In this document: piece by piece, positions 1 to 8,774 of the stretch
How positions within the stretch are numbered: the stretch's first letter is position 1
Layout: every line of letters starts with the position of its first letter
Source: Streptomyces cellostaticus
GTDB lineage: Bacteria > Actinomycetota > Actinomycetes > Streptomycetales > Streptomycetaceae
Assembly (NCBI RefSeq): GCF_001513965.1
Contig: NZ_KQ948015.1
Coordinates: 84,734-148,733 of the forward strand
Direction: 5' to 3'
Length of the DNA: 64,000 nucleotides
Position numbers and translations under genes: made by a program
Notes under the pieces: model-generated
Seen by the model: only the letters and a program-made list of their open reading frames with translations
Database searches by the model: none
Told to the model about the DNA's origin: nothing

Positions 1-180
1 GGGACCGATCGCCCGAGGATCATCCTGCTTCGGACCGATCGCCCGAGGATCATCCTGCTTCGGACCGATCGCCCGAGGATCATCCTGCTTCGGACCGATC
101 GCCCGAGGATCATCCTGCTTCGGACCGATCGCCCGAGGATCATCCTGCTTCGGACCGATCGCCCGCGACGAATCCTGACC
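1..180. repeat. 30-bp tandem repeat at the window edge
   Basis: Five near-identical 30-bp units start at 1, 31, 61, 91 and 121 and are followed by a degenerate sixth unit at 151-180 that diverges after its first half. Each unit starts CGGACCGATC and ends ATCCTGCTT; the first differs by one base. There are no spacers, so this is not a CRISPR array. Because 30 is a multiple of three, the array stays in frame. The plus frame beginning at base 3 encodes a hydrophilic decapeptide DRSPEDHPAS and stops at 204-206, so the array may be the C-terminal tail of a gene lying to the left. Another plus frame stays open to 531, so coding status is unsettled. Confidence 0.9.
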
Positions 181-715
181 GGTCGGGCGGCTGCCCTGGA
201 CGGTGATGGCGGTCGGGTCCGGGGCCGGATCGGTGAAACCGCCGTCCGGGCCGGCGGCCGCGACGTGGGATCCGTCCGTCGTGTGCTCGCCGCCGGTGCG
301 GGCGGCCGCGGACGGATCCGCGGCCTCCGCATGCGTGCCTGCCGTCGCGTCGCCCTCCGGACGCGGCACGCCCGGCTCCCGTCTGCCTTCGCTCATCGCG
401 CGCAATCCCCCACTGGCCCTCAATGGCCGTCGCTGGACATCGCCCCCATCACCACCGTCATGAGCCATGACGCCGAGGGGCTGCTCATAATTAGCCACCG
501 TTTGGCCGAGAGGTCCACCCCAGGGATATGACAGCAACGTCCCGATCTCGTACCGACCCCCCCGTCCAGAACCGCCCGGTCCGCCGGGGCGGTGGTGCCG
601 AGGCGGGTGAACCCCCGGGTTGTGTATGGTCACGTCCCCTGCATCCGGCACGACCGTGCCTGACGTGAGAGGGGTCGGGATCGGTGTGAGACTGAGCGCG
701 GAAGGGGTGATCCCC
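181..715. other. Intergenic stretch before the first phosphatase
   Basis: About 500 bases with no gene I can support. Open frames exist on both strands but have poor protein character, rich in Arg, Pro and Gly, as expected for shadows in GC-rich DNA. The stop of the possible repeat-encoding frame lies at 204-206. No clear terminator or promoter box stands out. Confidence 0.5.
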
Positions 716-1924
716 GTGCCTGACCCACCGCATGCGTCCGCCGGTTCCGACACTGCCGTCGACGAGAGCCGGCTGGAAGACCTGATCATAGAGGCGCAGA
801 CGGCGCTGCCGTTCGAACTGTCCGCCCTGGCGAACCGGTGCGCTGCGGCTCTCGGCCTGGACACCGTGCTGATCTACCTCGTCGACCTGCAACAACGGCT
901 GCTGATCCCCCTCGACGAGGCCTTGGCGCCGCTGCCGGTGGCAGACTCGTCGGCCGGCTGGGCGTACCGCACCGTCTCCCCGCGGGTGGTCGACGCCGAC
1001 GACGGCGTGATGGTCTGGATGCCTCTGGTCGACGGTGCGGAGCGGCTGGGCGTGCTGGCGGTGGGGACCGCCTCGCTCGACGGGGTACGGATGCGCCGCA
1101 GCAGGATGCTGGCCCATCTGTTCGCCATGCTGATCACCTCCAAGCGTGCCTACAGCGACTGGCTCGCCGCCCGCACCCGCACTACGGCCATGCGGTTGCC
1201 CGCCGAGATGCTGCGGGCTTTCCTGCCACCCCACACCATCGGCAGCAGCAAGTGTGTCTCGACCGCGGTCCTGGAACCGGCGTACGACATCGCCGGCGAC
1301 GCCTTCGACCACTCGGTGGTCAAGAACGTGCTGCACACCATGATCCTCGACTCCATGGGTCACGATCTGACCGCCGGCCTGACCACGTCGGTCGCCATGG
1401 CGGCGGCACGGAACACCCGCCGCGGCGGTGGCGACCTGGCCGACGTCGTCGGCTCCGTCGACCAGGCGCTCACCCAGTGGCTGCCCGACCATTTCTGTAC
1501 CGGCGTGCTGTGCCGGCTCGATGCGGTCACCGGCGTGCTGCACTGGGTCAACTGCGGTCACCCTCCGCCGCTGCTGATCCGTGCCGAGCGGGTGCTCGAC
1601 GGGGCGCTCGACAGCCCCCCGGAGCCCCCGATCGGCCTGGCGGGCGAACTCGCCCCGGCAGCCCGGCAGGTCCACGAGACGACACTGAAACCGGGCGACC
1701 ACGTCCTGCTCTACACCGACGGCGTCGTGGAGGCACGCGATGCGGACGGAGTGGAGTTCGGCCTCGACCGGTTCACTGACTTCATCATCCGCTCCTCCGC
1801 CGCCGGCCAACGCCCGGCCGAGGTGCTGCGGTTGCTCCTCCACGCCATCCTCGACCACCAGCGCAACCAGCTGCGGGACGACGCGACCATCCTGCTCTTC
1901 GAATGGCGCCCGCAGGGCCGGTGA
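716..1924 (+). CDS. PP2C-type SpoIIE-family serine phosphatase with N-terminal GAF-like domain
   Basis: Predicted protein phosphatase of the SpoIIE/RsbU type, which in actinobacteria usually dephosphorylates anti-anti-sigma factors. Residues of roughly 20-165 look like a GAF sensor. The PP2C domain fills the rest and shows the family's metal-site blocks in diverged form: DIAGDAFDH, LDSMGHDLTAG, LLYTDGVVEARD and LRDDATILLF. I chose GTG at 716 because GAAGGGG at 701-707 lies eight bases upstream; an ATG at 620 is in frame but has no ribosome site. There is no membrane segment. No anti-sigma or STAS gene is adjacent, so its partner is not visible. Confidence 0.88.
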   Translation: MPDPPHASAGSDTAVDESRLEDLIIEAQTALPFELSALANRCAAALGLDTVLIYLVDLQQRLLIPLDEALAPLPVADSSAGWAYRTVSPRVVDADDGVMVWMPLVDGAERLGVLAVGTASLDGVRMRRSRMLAHLFAMLITSKRAYSDWLAARTRTTAMRLPAEMLRAFLPPHTIGSSKCVSTAVLEPAYDIAGDAFDHSVVKNVLHTMILDSMGHDLTAGLTTSVAMAAARNTRRGGGDLADVVGSVDQALTQWLPDHFCTGVLCRLDAVTGVLHWVNCGHPPPLLIRAERVLDGALDSPPEPPIGLAGELAPAARQVHETTLKPGDHVLLYTDGVVEARDADGVEFGLDRFTDFIIRSSAAGQRPAEVLRLLLHAILDHQRNQLRDDATILLFEWRPQGR

Positions 1925-2231
1925 CGCGGCGCCGAGCCTCTCCTGCGCTCACGCGCAGTCTTCGAGCCCCGCCTCTTCCAGGTGGTGTCGCCCCACCCTC
2001 ACTGAGCCAAGACCCTGAGGCAGCAGGTGAGTTCTCGGAAACAACGCGTTCACGACAGCGGGGACCGACGGTAACAACGGCTTTCTAGCGTGACCGGCCG
2101 TGGGATCAGAGTCGTATACACGGCCGCACGCGACTCATGACGGTCCGTCGGCTTCCCCGTCCTGCCGATGACGCCAAGCGGGGCTCTTCCCTTCATCGAA
2201 GCACCCGCACCGGCACATCGGGAGGCGCGAC
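1925..2231. other. Intergenic region before the NCS1 permease
   Basis: About 300 bases separating the phosphatase from the permease. It should hold the permease promoter, but I see no convincing -35/-10 pair. A purine-rich GGGAGGCG lies just before the permease ATG and is its likely ribosome site. Confidence 0.4.
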
Positions 2232-3881
2232 ATGAGCACCACCGAGTCACAGCTGACAACGACAAGCACGACGAAAGCCGCCGAGGACCAGGCGGTCAGG
2301 GAGACGCTGGAGGACTACACCCTCCGTTTCGCTCCCCGCAGTTACCGCCGCTGGACCCCCATGGTCGTGGCGACCACCGCGCTCGGCGGCATCGCCTACA
2401 TGGCCGACTTCTCCATCGGCGCCGGCATCGGCCTGGCGCACGGCACGGGCAACGCGCTGGTCGCCATCGCCGTGGCCGCCGTCGTCATCTTCATCACCGG
2501 CTTTCCTCTCGCCTACTACGGCGCCCGCTACAACATCGACCTCGACCTGATCACCCGCGGCTCCGGCTTCGGCTACTACGGCTCGGTATTGACCAGCGTC
2601 ATCTTCGCCAGCTTCACCTTCATCTTCTTCGCCCTCGAAGGCTCGATCATGGCCCAGGGCCTCAAGCTCGGCCTCGGACTGCCGCTGTGGCTGGGCTACC
2701 TGGTCTCCACCTTCATGGTCATCCCGCTGGTGATCTACGGCATGAAGGCACTGAGCAAGCTCCAGGTGTGGACGACCCCGGTCTGGCTGCTGCTGATGGT
2801 CGGCCCACTGGTCTACCTCGTCGCCACCGACCCCGGCACGGTCGACCGCTTCCTCGCCTACACCGGCACGGACGGCGACGGCGCCGTCAACACCGCGTCC
2901 GTGTTGCTGGGTGCAGGCGTGTGTCTGTCGTTGATCGCGCAGATCGGCGAGCAGATCGACTACCTGCGCTTCATGCCGCCCAAGACCGAGGCCAACAAGC
3001 GCACGTGGTGGACCGCCGTGGTCATGGCCGGTCCCGGCTGGGTGGTGCTCGGCGCGCTGAAGCAGGCCATCGGCGTCTTCCTCGCCGTCTACATCCTCGC
3101 CAAGGTCGGCCCGGCCGCCGCGACCGAGCCGATCCAGCAGTTCCGCGGTGCCTTCGATGCGATGATGCCGTCCTGGATGGTCGTCCCGCTGGCCGTGGCG
3201 CTCGTCGTGATCAGCCAGATCAAGATCAACGTGACGAACGCGTACTCCGGTTCACTGGCGTGGACGAACTCCTTCACCCGCGTCACCAAGCACTACCCGG
3301 GCCGCATGGTCTTCGTCCTGGTCAACCTGGGCTTCGCGCTCGCCCTGATGGAAGCCGACATGTTCAGTTTCCTCAACAGCATCCTGGGCTTCTACTCGAA
3401 CTGCGCCATCGCCTGGGTGGTCACCGTCGCCACCGACATCGGGATCAACAAATACCTGCTGAAGCTCTCCCCGCTCCAGCCGGAGTTCCGCCGGGGCATG
3501 CTCCACGCAGTCAACCCGGTCGGTGTCGTGTCCTTCATGGCCGCCTCCGGGCTGTCCATCGCCATGTACTTCCATCTGCTGGGCGATACTCTCCAGCCGT
3601 ACTCCCCCGTCGCCGCGGCCGTGATCGCCTTCGTCCTGACCCCGCTGATGGCGATCGTCACCAAGGGCAAGTACTACCTCCGCCGCATCCACGACGGCAT
3701 CGACGAGCCCCTGCTGGACGCGGACGGCAACCCGAGCGCACTCACCCTCGACTGCCACGTCTGCCACCAGCCGTACGAGCGCCCGGACCTGACCGCCTGC
3801 GCCACCCACGACGCGGTGGTGTGTTCCCTGTGTCTGAGCACGGACAAGGCCGGCGACCACGTGCTGCCGTCCGCGGCCTAA
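2232..3881 (+). CDS. NCS1-family purine/cytosine-type permease with Cys-rich C-terminal tail
   Basis: Membrane transporter of the nucleobase:cation symporter-1 group, 549 residues, with about twelve hydrophobic segments between residues 40 and 480. The family carries purines, pyrimidines, allantoin, hydantoins or thiamine; the substrate cannot be read here. The oddity is the cytoplasmic tail after residue 505, with the pattern C-x2-C-x11-C-x2-H-x4-C-x2-C, which looks like a small zinc-binding module and is not part of a usual NCS1 carrier. The start at ATG 2232 follows GGGAGGCG. No nucleobase catabolism gene flanks it, so it appears to be a single gene. Confident on family, open on substrate and on the tail. 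Confidence 0.88.
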   Translation: MSTTESQLTTTSTTKAAEDQAVRETLEDYTLRFAPRSYRRWTPMVVATTALGGIAYMADFSIGAGIGLAHGTGNALVAIAVAAVVIFITGFPLAYYGARYNIDLDLITRGSGFGYYGSVLTSVIFASFTFIFFALEGSIMAQGLKLGLGLPLWLGYLVSTFMVIPLVIYGMKALSKLQVWTTPVWLLLMVGPLVYLVATDPGTVDRFLAYTGTDGDGAVNTASVLLGAGVCLSLIAQIGEQIDYLRFMPPKTEANKRTWWTAVVMAGPGWVVLGALKQAIGVFLAVYILAKVGPAAATEPIQQFRGAFDAMMPSWMVVPLAVALVVISQIKINVTNAYSGSLAWTNSFTRVTKHYPGRMVFVLVNLGFALALMEADMFSFLNSILGFYSNCAIAWVVTVATDIGINKYLLKLSPLQPEFRRGMLHAVNPVGVVSFMAASGLSIAMYFHLLGDTLQPYSPVAAAVIAFVLTPLMAIVTKGKYYLRRIHDGIDEPLLDADGNPSALTLDCHVCHQPYERPDLTACATHDAVVCSLCLSTDKAGDHVLPSAA

Positions 3882-3914
3882 CGCACACCCTGCTTCGAAG
3901 CGGAGCGCTGCGGG

Positions 3915-4934
3915 TCAGTCGTCCCCTCGCTGGCGTCGGATCCTGGCGGCCACGTCGTTCTGTTCCGTCTCCCACCAGGGGCGTACCCGTTCGGGGGACG
4001 GTGCCGGGCCGTGGTCCGCCGCGGGCGGGGCGGGGACGACGGCGAGTTCCGCGTCCAGGCGGCGGTCCAGCACCGCGGTCTGGGCCCGATCGGCGCGCGC
4101 CCACTGGAACAGGATCGCCAGCAGGAAGGGCAGCGCGACCAGTTCGGCGATGCTGAGCATCGCGCCGCCGCCGATCTGCTGGTCGTGCTGAACGTCCGGC
4201 GACCAGGACGGGGCATGGTGCAGATACCAGGCACCCGCGATCAGCGTGCCGTGCGTCATGACGACCACGCCCGGGACCGCATCGACGATGCCGTCCAGGA
4301 AGACCAGCGCCGCCCGCACCGGATGCGTGCACCAGGACGGCAGCGCCTCTTCGTGCGTCAGCACCGGTACGACGACCAGGCAGCCGGCCGCCAGCAGGTG
4401 CAGGTACATCAGCTCGTGCAGCCAGCCCACGCGCAGGGCAGTGGCGAAGTACGGCGTGAAGTAGACCGTCAGCTCGGTGCCCAGCACCAGGGCCGTACTT
4501 ACCAGCGGGAACGTCAGCGTACGTACCAACCGGCCCGTCATCACCCGCCGGACCCGCCCCGCGGCCCTCTCCGGCAGCGCTTCGACGGCCAGGCGCAGCG
4601 GATCGCCGAGGGCCAGGCCCAGGGGCGCGACCAGATCGAGCAGGATGTTCTGCACGGCGGCCGGCCAGAACAGCACGTGGTCATACACGGCGAGCCCGGA
4701 CATCGTGGCCGTCACCAGGCCCCCGAGCCCGATCAGCACGAAGGCGGCTGCACGGGCGGGCGGCCAGGGCTCGCCGCGCCCGAGCAGCCGGGCCACGCCC
4801 CAGCCGTAGAGCACGCCCAGGACCACGACCAGCAGCAGCGCGGGGAGGTCCAGTTGCCACGAGGACAGCAGACGGCCGGCGGTCAGTTCCGCGAGTTGGC
4901 CTGCCGATTGATCGGTCACCGCGTAACCAAGCAT
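3915..4934 (-). CDS. CtaG-like cytochrome c oxidase assembly family membrane protein
   Basis: Polytopic membrane protein, 339 residues, about nine hydrophobic segments, matching the caa3_CtaG family linked to cytochrome oxidase and copper delivery in Gram-positive bacteria. Conserved-looking features include YFTPYF, HELMYLHLLAAGC and an MTHGTLIAGAWYL segment with membrane histidines. The C-terminal 70 residues are charged and probably cytoplasmic. ATG 4934 was chosen over 4979 because a strong GAAGGAGG lies about nine bases upstream. No oxidase subunit or copper chaperone is next to it, so a role outside the main oxidase operon is possible. It converges on the NCS1 permease, whose stop is 33 bases away. 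Confidence 0.85.
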   Translation of the reverse strand: MLGYAVTDQSAGQLAELTAGRLLSSWQLDLPALLLVVVLGVLYGWGVARLLGRGEPWPPARAAAFVLIGLGGLVTATMSGLAVYDHVLFWPAAVQNILLDLVAPLGLALGDPLRLAVEALPERAAGRVRRVMTGRLVRTLTFPLVSTALVLGTELTVYFTPYFATALRVGWLHELMYLHLLAAGCLVVVPVLTHEEALPSWCTHPVRAALVFLDGIVDAVPGVVVMTHGTLIAGAWYLHHAPSWSPDVQHDQQIGGGAMLSIAELVALPFLLAILFQWARADRAQTAVLDRRLDAELAVVPAPPAADHGPAPSPERVRPWWETEQNDVAARIRRQRGDD

Positions 4935-5052
4935 GCGGATTGCCCTCCTTCGGGTCTTATGGGGACGAGTCGCCTCCACTCCGCAGCGGGACGGTAGTCC
5001 CCCAGCGCCCCGGGATGGGACAGGGGGTCTCGCGATGCGCCGGGTAGCGAGG

Positions 5053-6339
5053 TCACGCCAGGCCGAACCAGCCGAGCACCGTCTGGACGAGCAGGATGGT
5101 GGACATGGCGGCGACGCCGACGACCACGGCGGTCGCGGCGATGCGGTAGCGCGGCCCGTTGGCGGCCTCGCCGAGGACGGAGCGGCGGTTGGTCAGCACC
5201 AGCAGGTAGACCAGCACGATCGGGCTGATCAGGCCCTGAAGGACCTGGGTGCCGATCAGCAGCTGGATGACATCGACCGGGGTCATCGCCACCGTGGCGC
5301 CCAGCACGATCTGGGCGGTGAACAGGCCCAGGAACAGCGGGGCGTCGCGGAAGCTGCGGGAGACGGAGCGTTCCACGCCGGCGGCCTCTCCTATGGCGTA
5401 GCTGGCGGAGAGCGGGACGACGGCTCCGGCCAGGGCGGAGGCGCCGATCAGGCCGAGCGCGAACAACAGCTCGGCGTTCTGCCCGGCGACCGGCTTGAGC
5501 GCCTCGGCCGCCTGGGCGGCGGAGTTCAGCGGGCCGGTGCCGCCGATCGCAGAGGCGGTGGCGATGATGATGGTCAGGCTGATGACACAGGCGAAGACCG
5601 CGCCGAGGACGGCGTCAGCACGGATGAGGGGGTAGTCGGCGGGCTTGGCACCCCGGTCCACGACGCCTGCGGCCGCGTAGAACTGCATGTACGGGCTGAC
5701 CGTCGTACCGATCAGAGCGACCGCCAGCAGGATGAAGTCCTTGCTCGGCTCGACGTGCGGGACGACCAGGTGGTGGCCGACGGCGCCCCAGTGCGGGTGG
5801 CCGAGGATCATCGCGATGGGGTAGGCGAAGAACGCCAGCGACATGATGAGGAAGATGCGTTCGGCCCAGTGGTAGGAGCCGAACAGCACCAGCGCCCAGA
5901 GCAGGATCGCAGCGGGCGGGATGACCGCCCACTTGGGTACGCCGAGGAGTTCGAAGGCGGCGCCGATGCCCGCGAACTCGCTCACCACCAGGCCCGTGTT
6001 GGCCAGCAGCAGGCAGAACACGGCGAGGGCGGTCAGGCGCAGGCTGAACTGCTCACGGATCAGCGCGCCGAGGCCCTTGCCGGTGTGGGCCCCGAGGCGG
6101 ACGGCCATCTCCTGCACCATCACCAGGGCGAGGGTGACCAGGACCATGAAGAAAAGGGTTCCGTAGGTGAACTGGGAGCCGGCCGAGGCGTAGGTGGCGA
6201 TGCCGGCGGCGTCGTTGCCCGCGTTCGCGGCGACCAGGCCGGGGCCCGCGATCGCCGCGACCATGGTGAGGCGCCGCCAGCCGGTACGGCGCGCCGGTGC
6301 CGCTGTCGGGGCGGTGACGGTGTCCAGGTCGTGGGTCAC
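5053..6339 (-). CDS. Divergent Nramp-family divalent metal transporter
   Basis: Membrane transporter of the Nramp superfamily, 428 residues, about eleven transmembrane segments. The usual metal-binding motif of helix 1 (DPGN) is replaced by AGNDAAG, and helix 6 has SPYMQFY where classic Mn/Fe carriers have an MPH-type motif. That pattern, plus the MgtE-like partner, hints at magnesium rather than manganese, as in the Nramp-related magnesium transporters; this is inference. The GTG start at 6339 overlaps the stop of the preceding gene by four bases (GTGA), so the two are translationally coupled. A longer frame reaching 7791 exists but is noise over the neighbouring gene. Confidence 0.9.
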   Translation of the reverse strand: MTHDLDTVTAPTAAPARRTGWRRLTMVAAIAGPGLVAANAGNDAAGIATYASAGSQFTYGTLFFMVLVTLALVMVQEMAVRLGAHTGKGLGALIREQFSLRLTALAVFCLLLANTGLVVSEFAGIGAAFELLGVPKWAVIPPAAILLWALVLFGSYHWAERIFLIMSLAFFAYPIAMILGHPHWGAVGHHLVVPHVEPSKDFILLAVALIGTTVSPYMQFYAAAGVVDRGAKPADYPLIRADAVLGAVFACVISLTIIIATASAIGGTGPLNSAAQAAEALKPVAGQNAELLFALGLIGASALAGAVVPLSASYAIGEAAGVERSVSRSFRDAPLFLGLFTAQIVLGATVAMTPVDVIQLLIGTQVLQGLISPIVLVYLLVLTNRRSVLGEAANGPRYRIAATAVVVGVAAMSTILLVQTVLGWFGLA

Positions 6340-7682
6340 TGCAGGAACCTCCGGAAGTGCAGGCGCCCGCGCTCGGGCAGCATGGCGTCGAGCAGGTCGT
6401 CGGCCAGGATCCGGCCGATCGGGCGGTCCCCGTCGTCGACCACCAGCAGCGAGGAGGCGCGGGCGGCCACCAACTGATCGGCCGCCTCGGCCAGCGGGGT
6501 GTCGGCGTGGACGGTGACGGGCGGGCCGAACTGGGCCAGCCAGACGAGCAGATCGGCCACGGGCGACGTGTCCTCGGCCACCGCCAGGTCGAACAGTGCG
6601 ATGTCGCACAGCAGCCGGTCGTGGTCGTCCACGACGGCGACGGCGTCGATCTCGGTGCGGTGCTCGGCCTGTTCGGCCAGCCGGGCCCGTACTTGGGCGA
6701 CGGTCTCGTCCCCGTGGGCGGTGACCAGCAGGGTGGTCATCGCGCCGCCCGCGGTGCCCTCCCGGTGGGTCAGCAGCCGGCGCAGTTCCGCCGCCTCGCC
6801 GGTCGGCATACGGCGCAGCAGGTTCTCGCGCTCCTCGGGGGTCAGGTCGCGCAGGGCGTCGGTGGCCTCGTCCGGTTCCATCTCGTCGACCAGCCGGGCC
6901 GCGTGGTCGGGAGCCGCCTCGCGCAGGAGGTTCTCGAGTTCGGCCGGTTCCATCTCCTCCAGCGCGTCGGCGGCCTGCTCCGGCTCCAGCCAACCGAGCA
7001 GCTGCTGGCGCTCGCTGCGGCCGAGGTCTTCGAGGATGTCGGCCAGATCGGCCGGGCGCAGCCGTCGCAGGGCGGTCCGGGAGGCGCGCAGCCGTACCTC
7101 GGGCGGTCCGTCGGTGGCCTGCTCGGCGAACGGGGCGACGGCCTGCCAGTCCAGCACCCGCTCCGGGGTCGGCCGGGCCTGCCAGCGGCGGGGGCCGAGC
7201 CGCCGCAGCAGGGTGGGCAGCGATACGTCCACGCCGACCAGCAGCACGCGGTCCACCAGGGGCGCGAGGTAGAGGTCGGCGGCGCGGGTGACCTGGACGC
7301 CGTCGACGTCGACCAGTTGGTGGTCGAGGACGTCGCGGGCGAGCAGGACCTCGCCGGGGCGGCGGACGAAGTCGCGCAGGTCCACCCGGGCGGTACGCAG
7401 CCGCACGTGCCCGGCGTGCACCTTGCTGATGGCGTCCGCGGCCAGGAACGTGCGCCGTCGCCCGATGCGCAGGATCAGCCCGGTGACCGGCGGATACGGA
7501 TCCGGCCCGTACAGGCGGGCTACGACGTCGACGACACGGCCGACCTCCTCGCCGGCCTGGTTGGTGACCGGTCCGCCGACCAGTCCGGCCAGCGAGACGA
7601 GCGAGGTGCGGACCGCCTTGGAGGCGGTGGCGCGGCGCTCCAGGGTCCCCCGGCGGTCGCGAAGACGGGCCGAGGTGGACAT
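6336..7682 (-). CDS. Soluble PRC-barrel / MgtE_N / CBS-pair protein
   Basis: Cytoplasmic protein of about 448 residues made of the regulatory parts of an MgtE magnesium channel without the pore. Residues of about 25-165 resemble one or two PRC-barrel units. Residues of about 185-295 form an MgtE_N right-handed solenoid with repeats such as DALEEMEPAELENLL and LTPEERENLLRRM. The last 150 residues are a CBS pair ending near the C-terminus. There is no membrane segment. It is the first gene of a coupled pair with the Nramp-type transporter, so it most likely senses Mg2+ or nucleotide and gates or regulates that partner. The start is uncertain; GTG 7712 and a still longer frame are alternatives. 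Confidence 0.85.
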   Translation of the reverse strand: MSTSARLRDRRGTLERRATASKAVRTSLVSLAGLVGGPVTNQAGEEVGRVVDVVARLYGPDPYPPVTGLILRIGRRRTFLAADAISKVHAGHVRLRTARVDLRDFVRRPGEVLLARDVLDHQLVDVDGVQVTRAADLYLAPLVDRVLLVGVDVSLPTLLRRLGPRRWQARPTPERVLDWQAVAPFAEQATDGPPEVRLRASRTALRRLRPADLADILEDLGRSERQQLLGWLEPEQAADALEEMEPAELENLLREAAPDHAARLVDEMEPDEATDALRDLTPEERENLLRRMPTGEAAELRRLLTHREGTAGGAMTTLLVTAHGDETVAQVRARLAEQAEHRTEIDAVAVVDDHDRLLCDIALFDLAVAEDTSPVADLLVWLAQFGPPVTVHADTPLAEAADQLVAARASSLLVVDDGDRPIGRILADDLLDAMLPERGRLHFRRFLQ

Positions 7683-8280
7683 GAGCAGCGTGTTGACGGA
7701 CAAGGTGAACACCCCCTTGCCCCTGCATGACGGGGCAGCGGGCGGGCCACGGCAGCGCCGTCTCCCCCGCCGAGGGCCGCACGACACACAAGTGCCCCGC
7801 AACTCCGGGCGGTCCGATGACGGCCGCCGGGCGGATCAGGTAAGCAGGAGGGAGAAGACGGGCTGCCCCGGGCCGCGGAAGGACGGCGAGGACAACGCGG
7901 AAAGGGGCCGACTATGACCCGGACTGCTGTCCAATTCCGCCTCCTCCCGATCCCGGCCACACTCGCGACGCTGCGGCCGAACGGCAAGGGGCAACCGGGC
8001 AGCTGGGCCCGGCGCACCCCAACTCGTCAGAGCTTTGGCACTCCACGGCGTATCCCGTACGTACGGGGAAGCCACTTGGGGTCACCCCTTGGGCCGGGGA
8101 GACCTGTCCTGATCCGGAGCGTCTCTCGACGGGTGGGATCAGTGGCCTGTGTCCGTGAAGACGCCTCACCGAACGAGGTGTCCTGTCGAAACCGCGTCAA
8201 CCATACGCCCCCGCCACCCCGCCCTCCCCACCCATGACCGGCGCTTGACCTCGTGCCTACGCGACCGTGACCGTCCCTGG
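7683..8280. other. Intergenic region upstream of the MgtE/Nramp operon
   Basis: About 600 bases without a supported gene. It must contain the minus-strand promoter of the metal-transport pair. A perfect 14-base palindrome CCCGTACGTACGGG lies at 8054-8067, followed ten bases later by the small dyad GGGGTCACCCC. Open frames here have no protein character. Confidence 0.45.
8054..8067. promoter_or_regulatory. Perfect 14-bp palindrome
   Basis: CCCGTACGTACGGG reads the same on both strands and sits in non-coding DNA between the metal-transport operon and the PepSY relic. It could be an operator or a chance palindrome in GC-rich DNA. No family assignment is possible. Confidence 0.35.
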
Positions 8281-8625
8281 CTCCGCCCCGGTGGCGGACA
8301 GGGCGCGGTTGCGGCGCTCGAGCACGTCCGGCGAGGCGACGACGGCGTCCGCGTCAGCCACATCGCTACGCTCGCCGACCAAGGCGACCAAGGCGACCAA
8401 GGCGACCAAGGCGACCAAGCGTCAACATGTCCCCGCCTGCCCATTCTGAGCAACGCAACAGACGACCACGGCTGGACCGCCGCCTGGCACGTCGACCTGA
8501 CGGATGCCAAGGGCGAGGACCCCGAGGTCACCGTCGACGCGAAGACCGGCAAGGTCACGGCCACCAAGGCTGACGACGGGCGGAACGACAGCGACAGCAC
8601 CTCCGGCGACCACGACGAGGGCTGA
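8281..8625 (+). pseudogene. Remnant of a PepSY-domain protein
   Basis: The last 55 codons encode a recognisable PepSY ending: GWTAAWHVDLTDAKGEDPEV, then TVDAKTGKVTATKADDG and an acidic Asp/Ser tail. Intact relatives are small secreted proteins with a signal peptide and two PepSY repeats. Here the frame in front of residue GW contains a weak repeat (AVAALEH), a run of five GDQ units from a 9-bp tandem repeat, and no signal peptide. I read it as a gene that has lost its N-terminus and been disrupted by repeat expansion. It could be a poorly preserved but expressed protein starting at 8149. Confidence 0.55.
8377..8421 (+). repeat. 9-bp tandem repeat, five units
   Basis: The unit GACCAAGGC is repeated four times exactly and a fifth time with the last bases changed. 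In the PepSY frame it encodes alternating Asp-Gln-Gly. It looks like slippage expansion inside a decayed gene. Confidence 0.9.
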
Positions 8626-8774
8626 CAGCAGATCACCGGCATCACAGAAACCGGGCGGGGACCGCTCCGGCGGACACCCCGCCTGGTCACACCGCGCGAC
8701 CTCGCGGGCAGGCCGTGCCGCTCGCTCCGGGCCACGCTGCCAGGCGGGGGCTGTCGTGGATCACGGAGTCAGCG

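Noticed and set aside
1..180. CRISPR array
   Set aside because: The units are directly abutting with no unique spacers, and no cas gene is present.
5053..7791. A 912-codon minus-strand frame spanning the Nramp and MgtE-like genes
   Set aside because: Only its last 428 codons are Nramp. The front part is Arg/Pro/Gly noise antisense in frame to the well-conserved MgtE-like gene, and a GTG start overlapping that gene's stop is clear.
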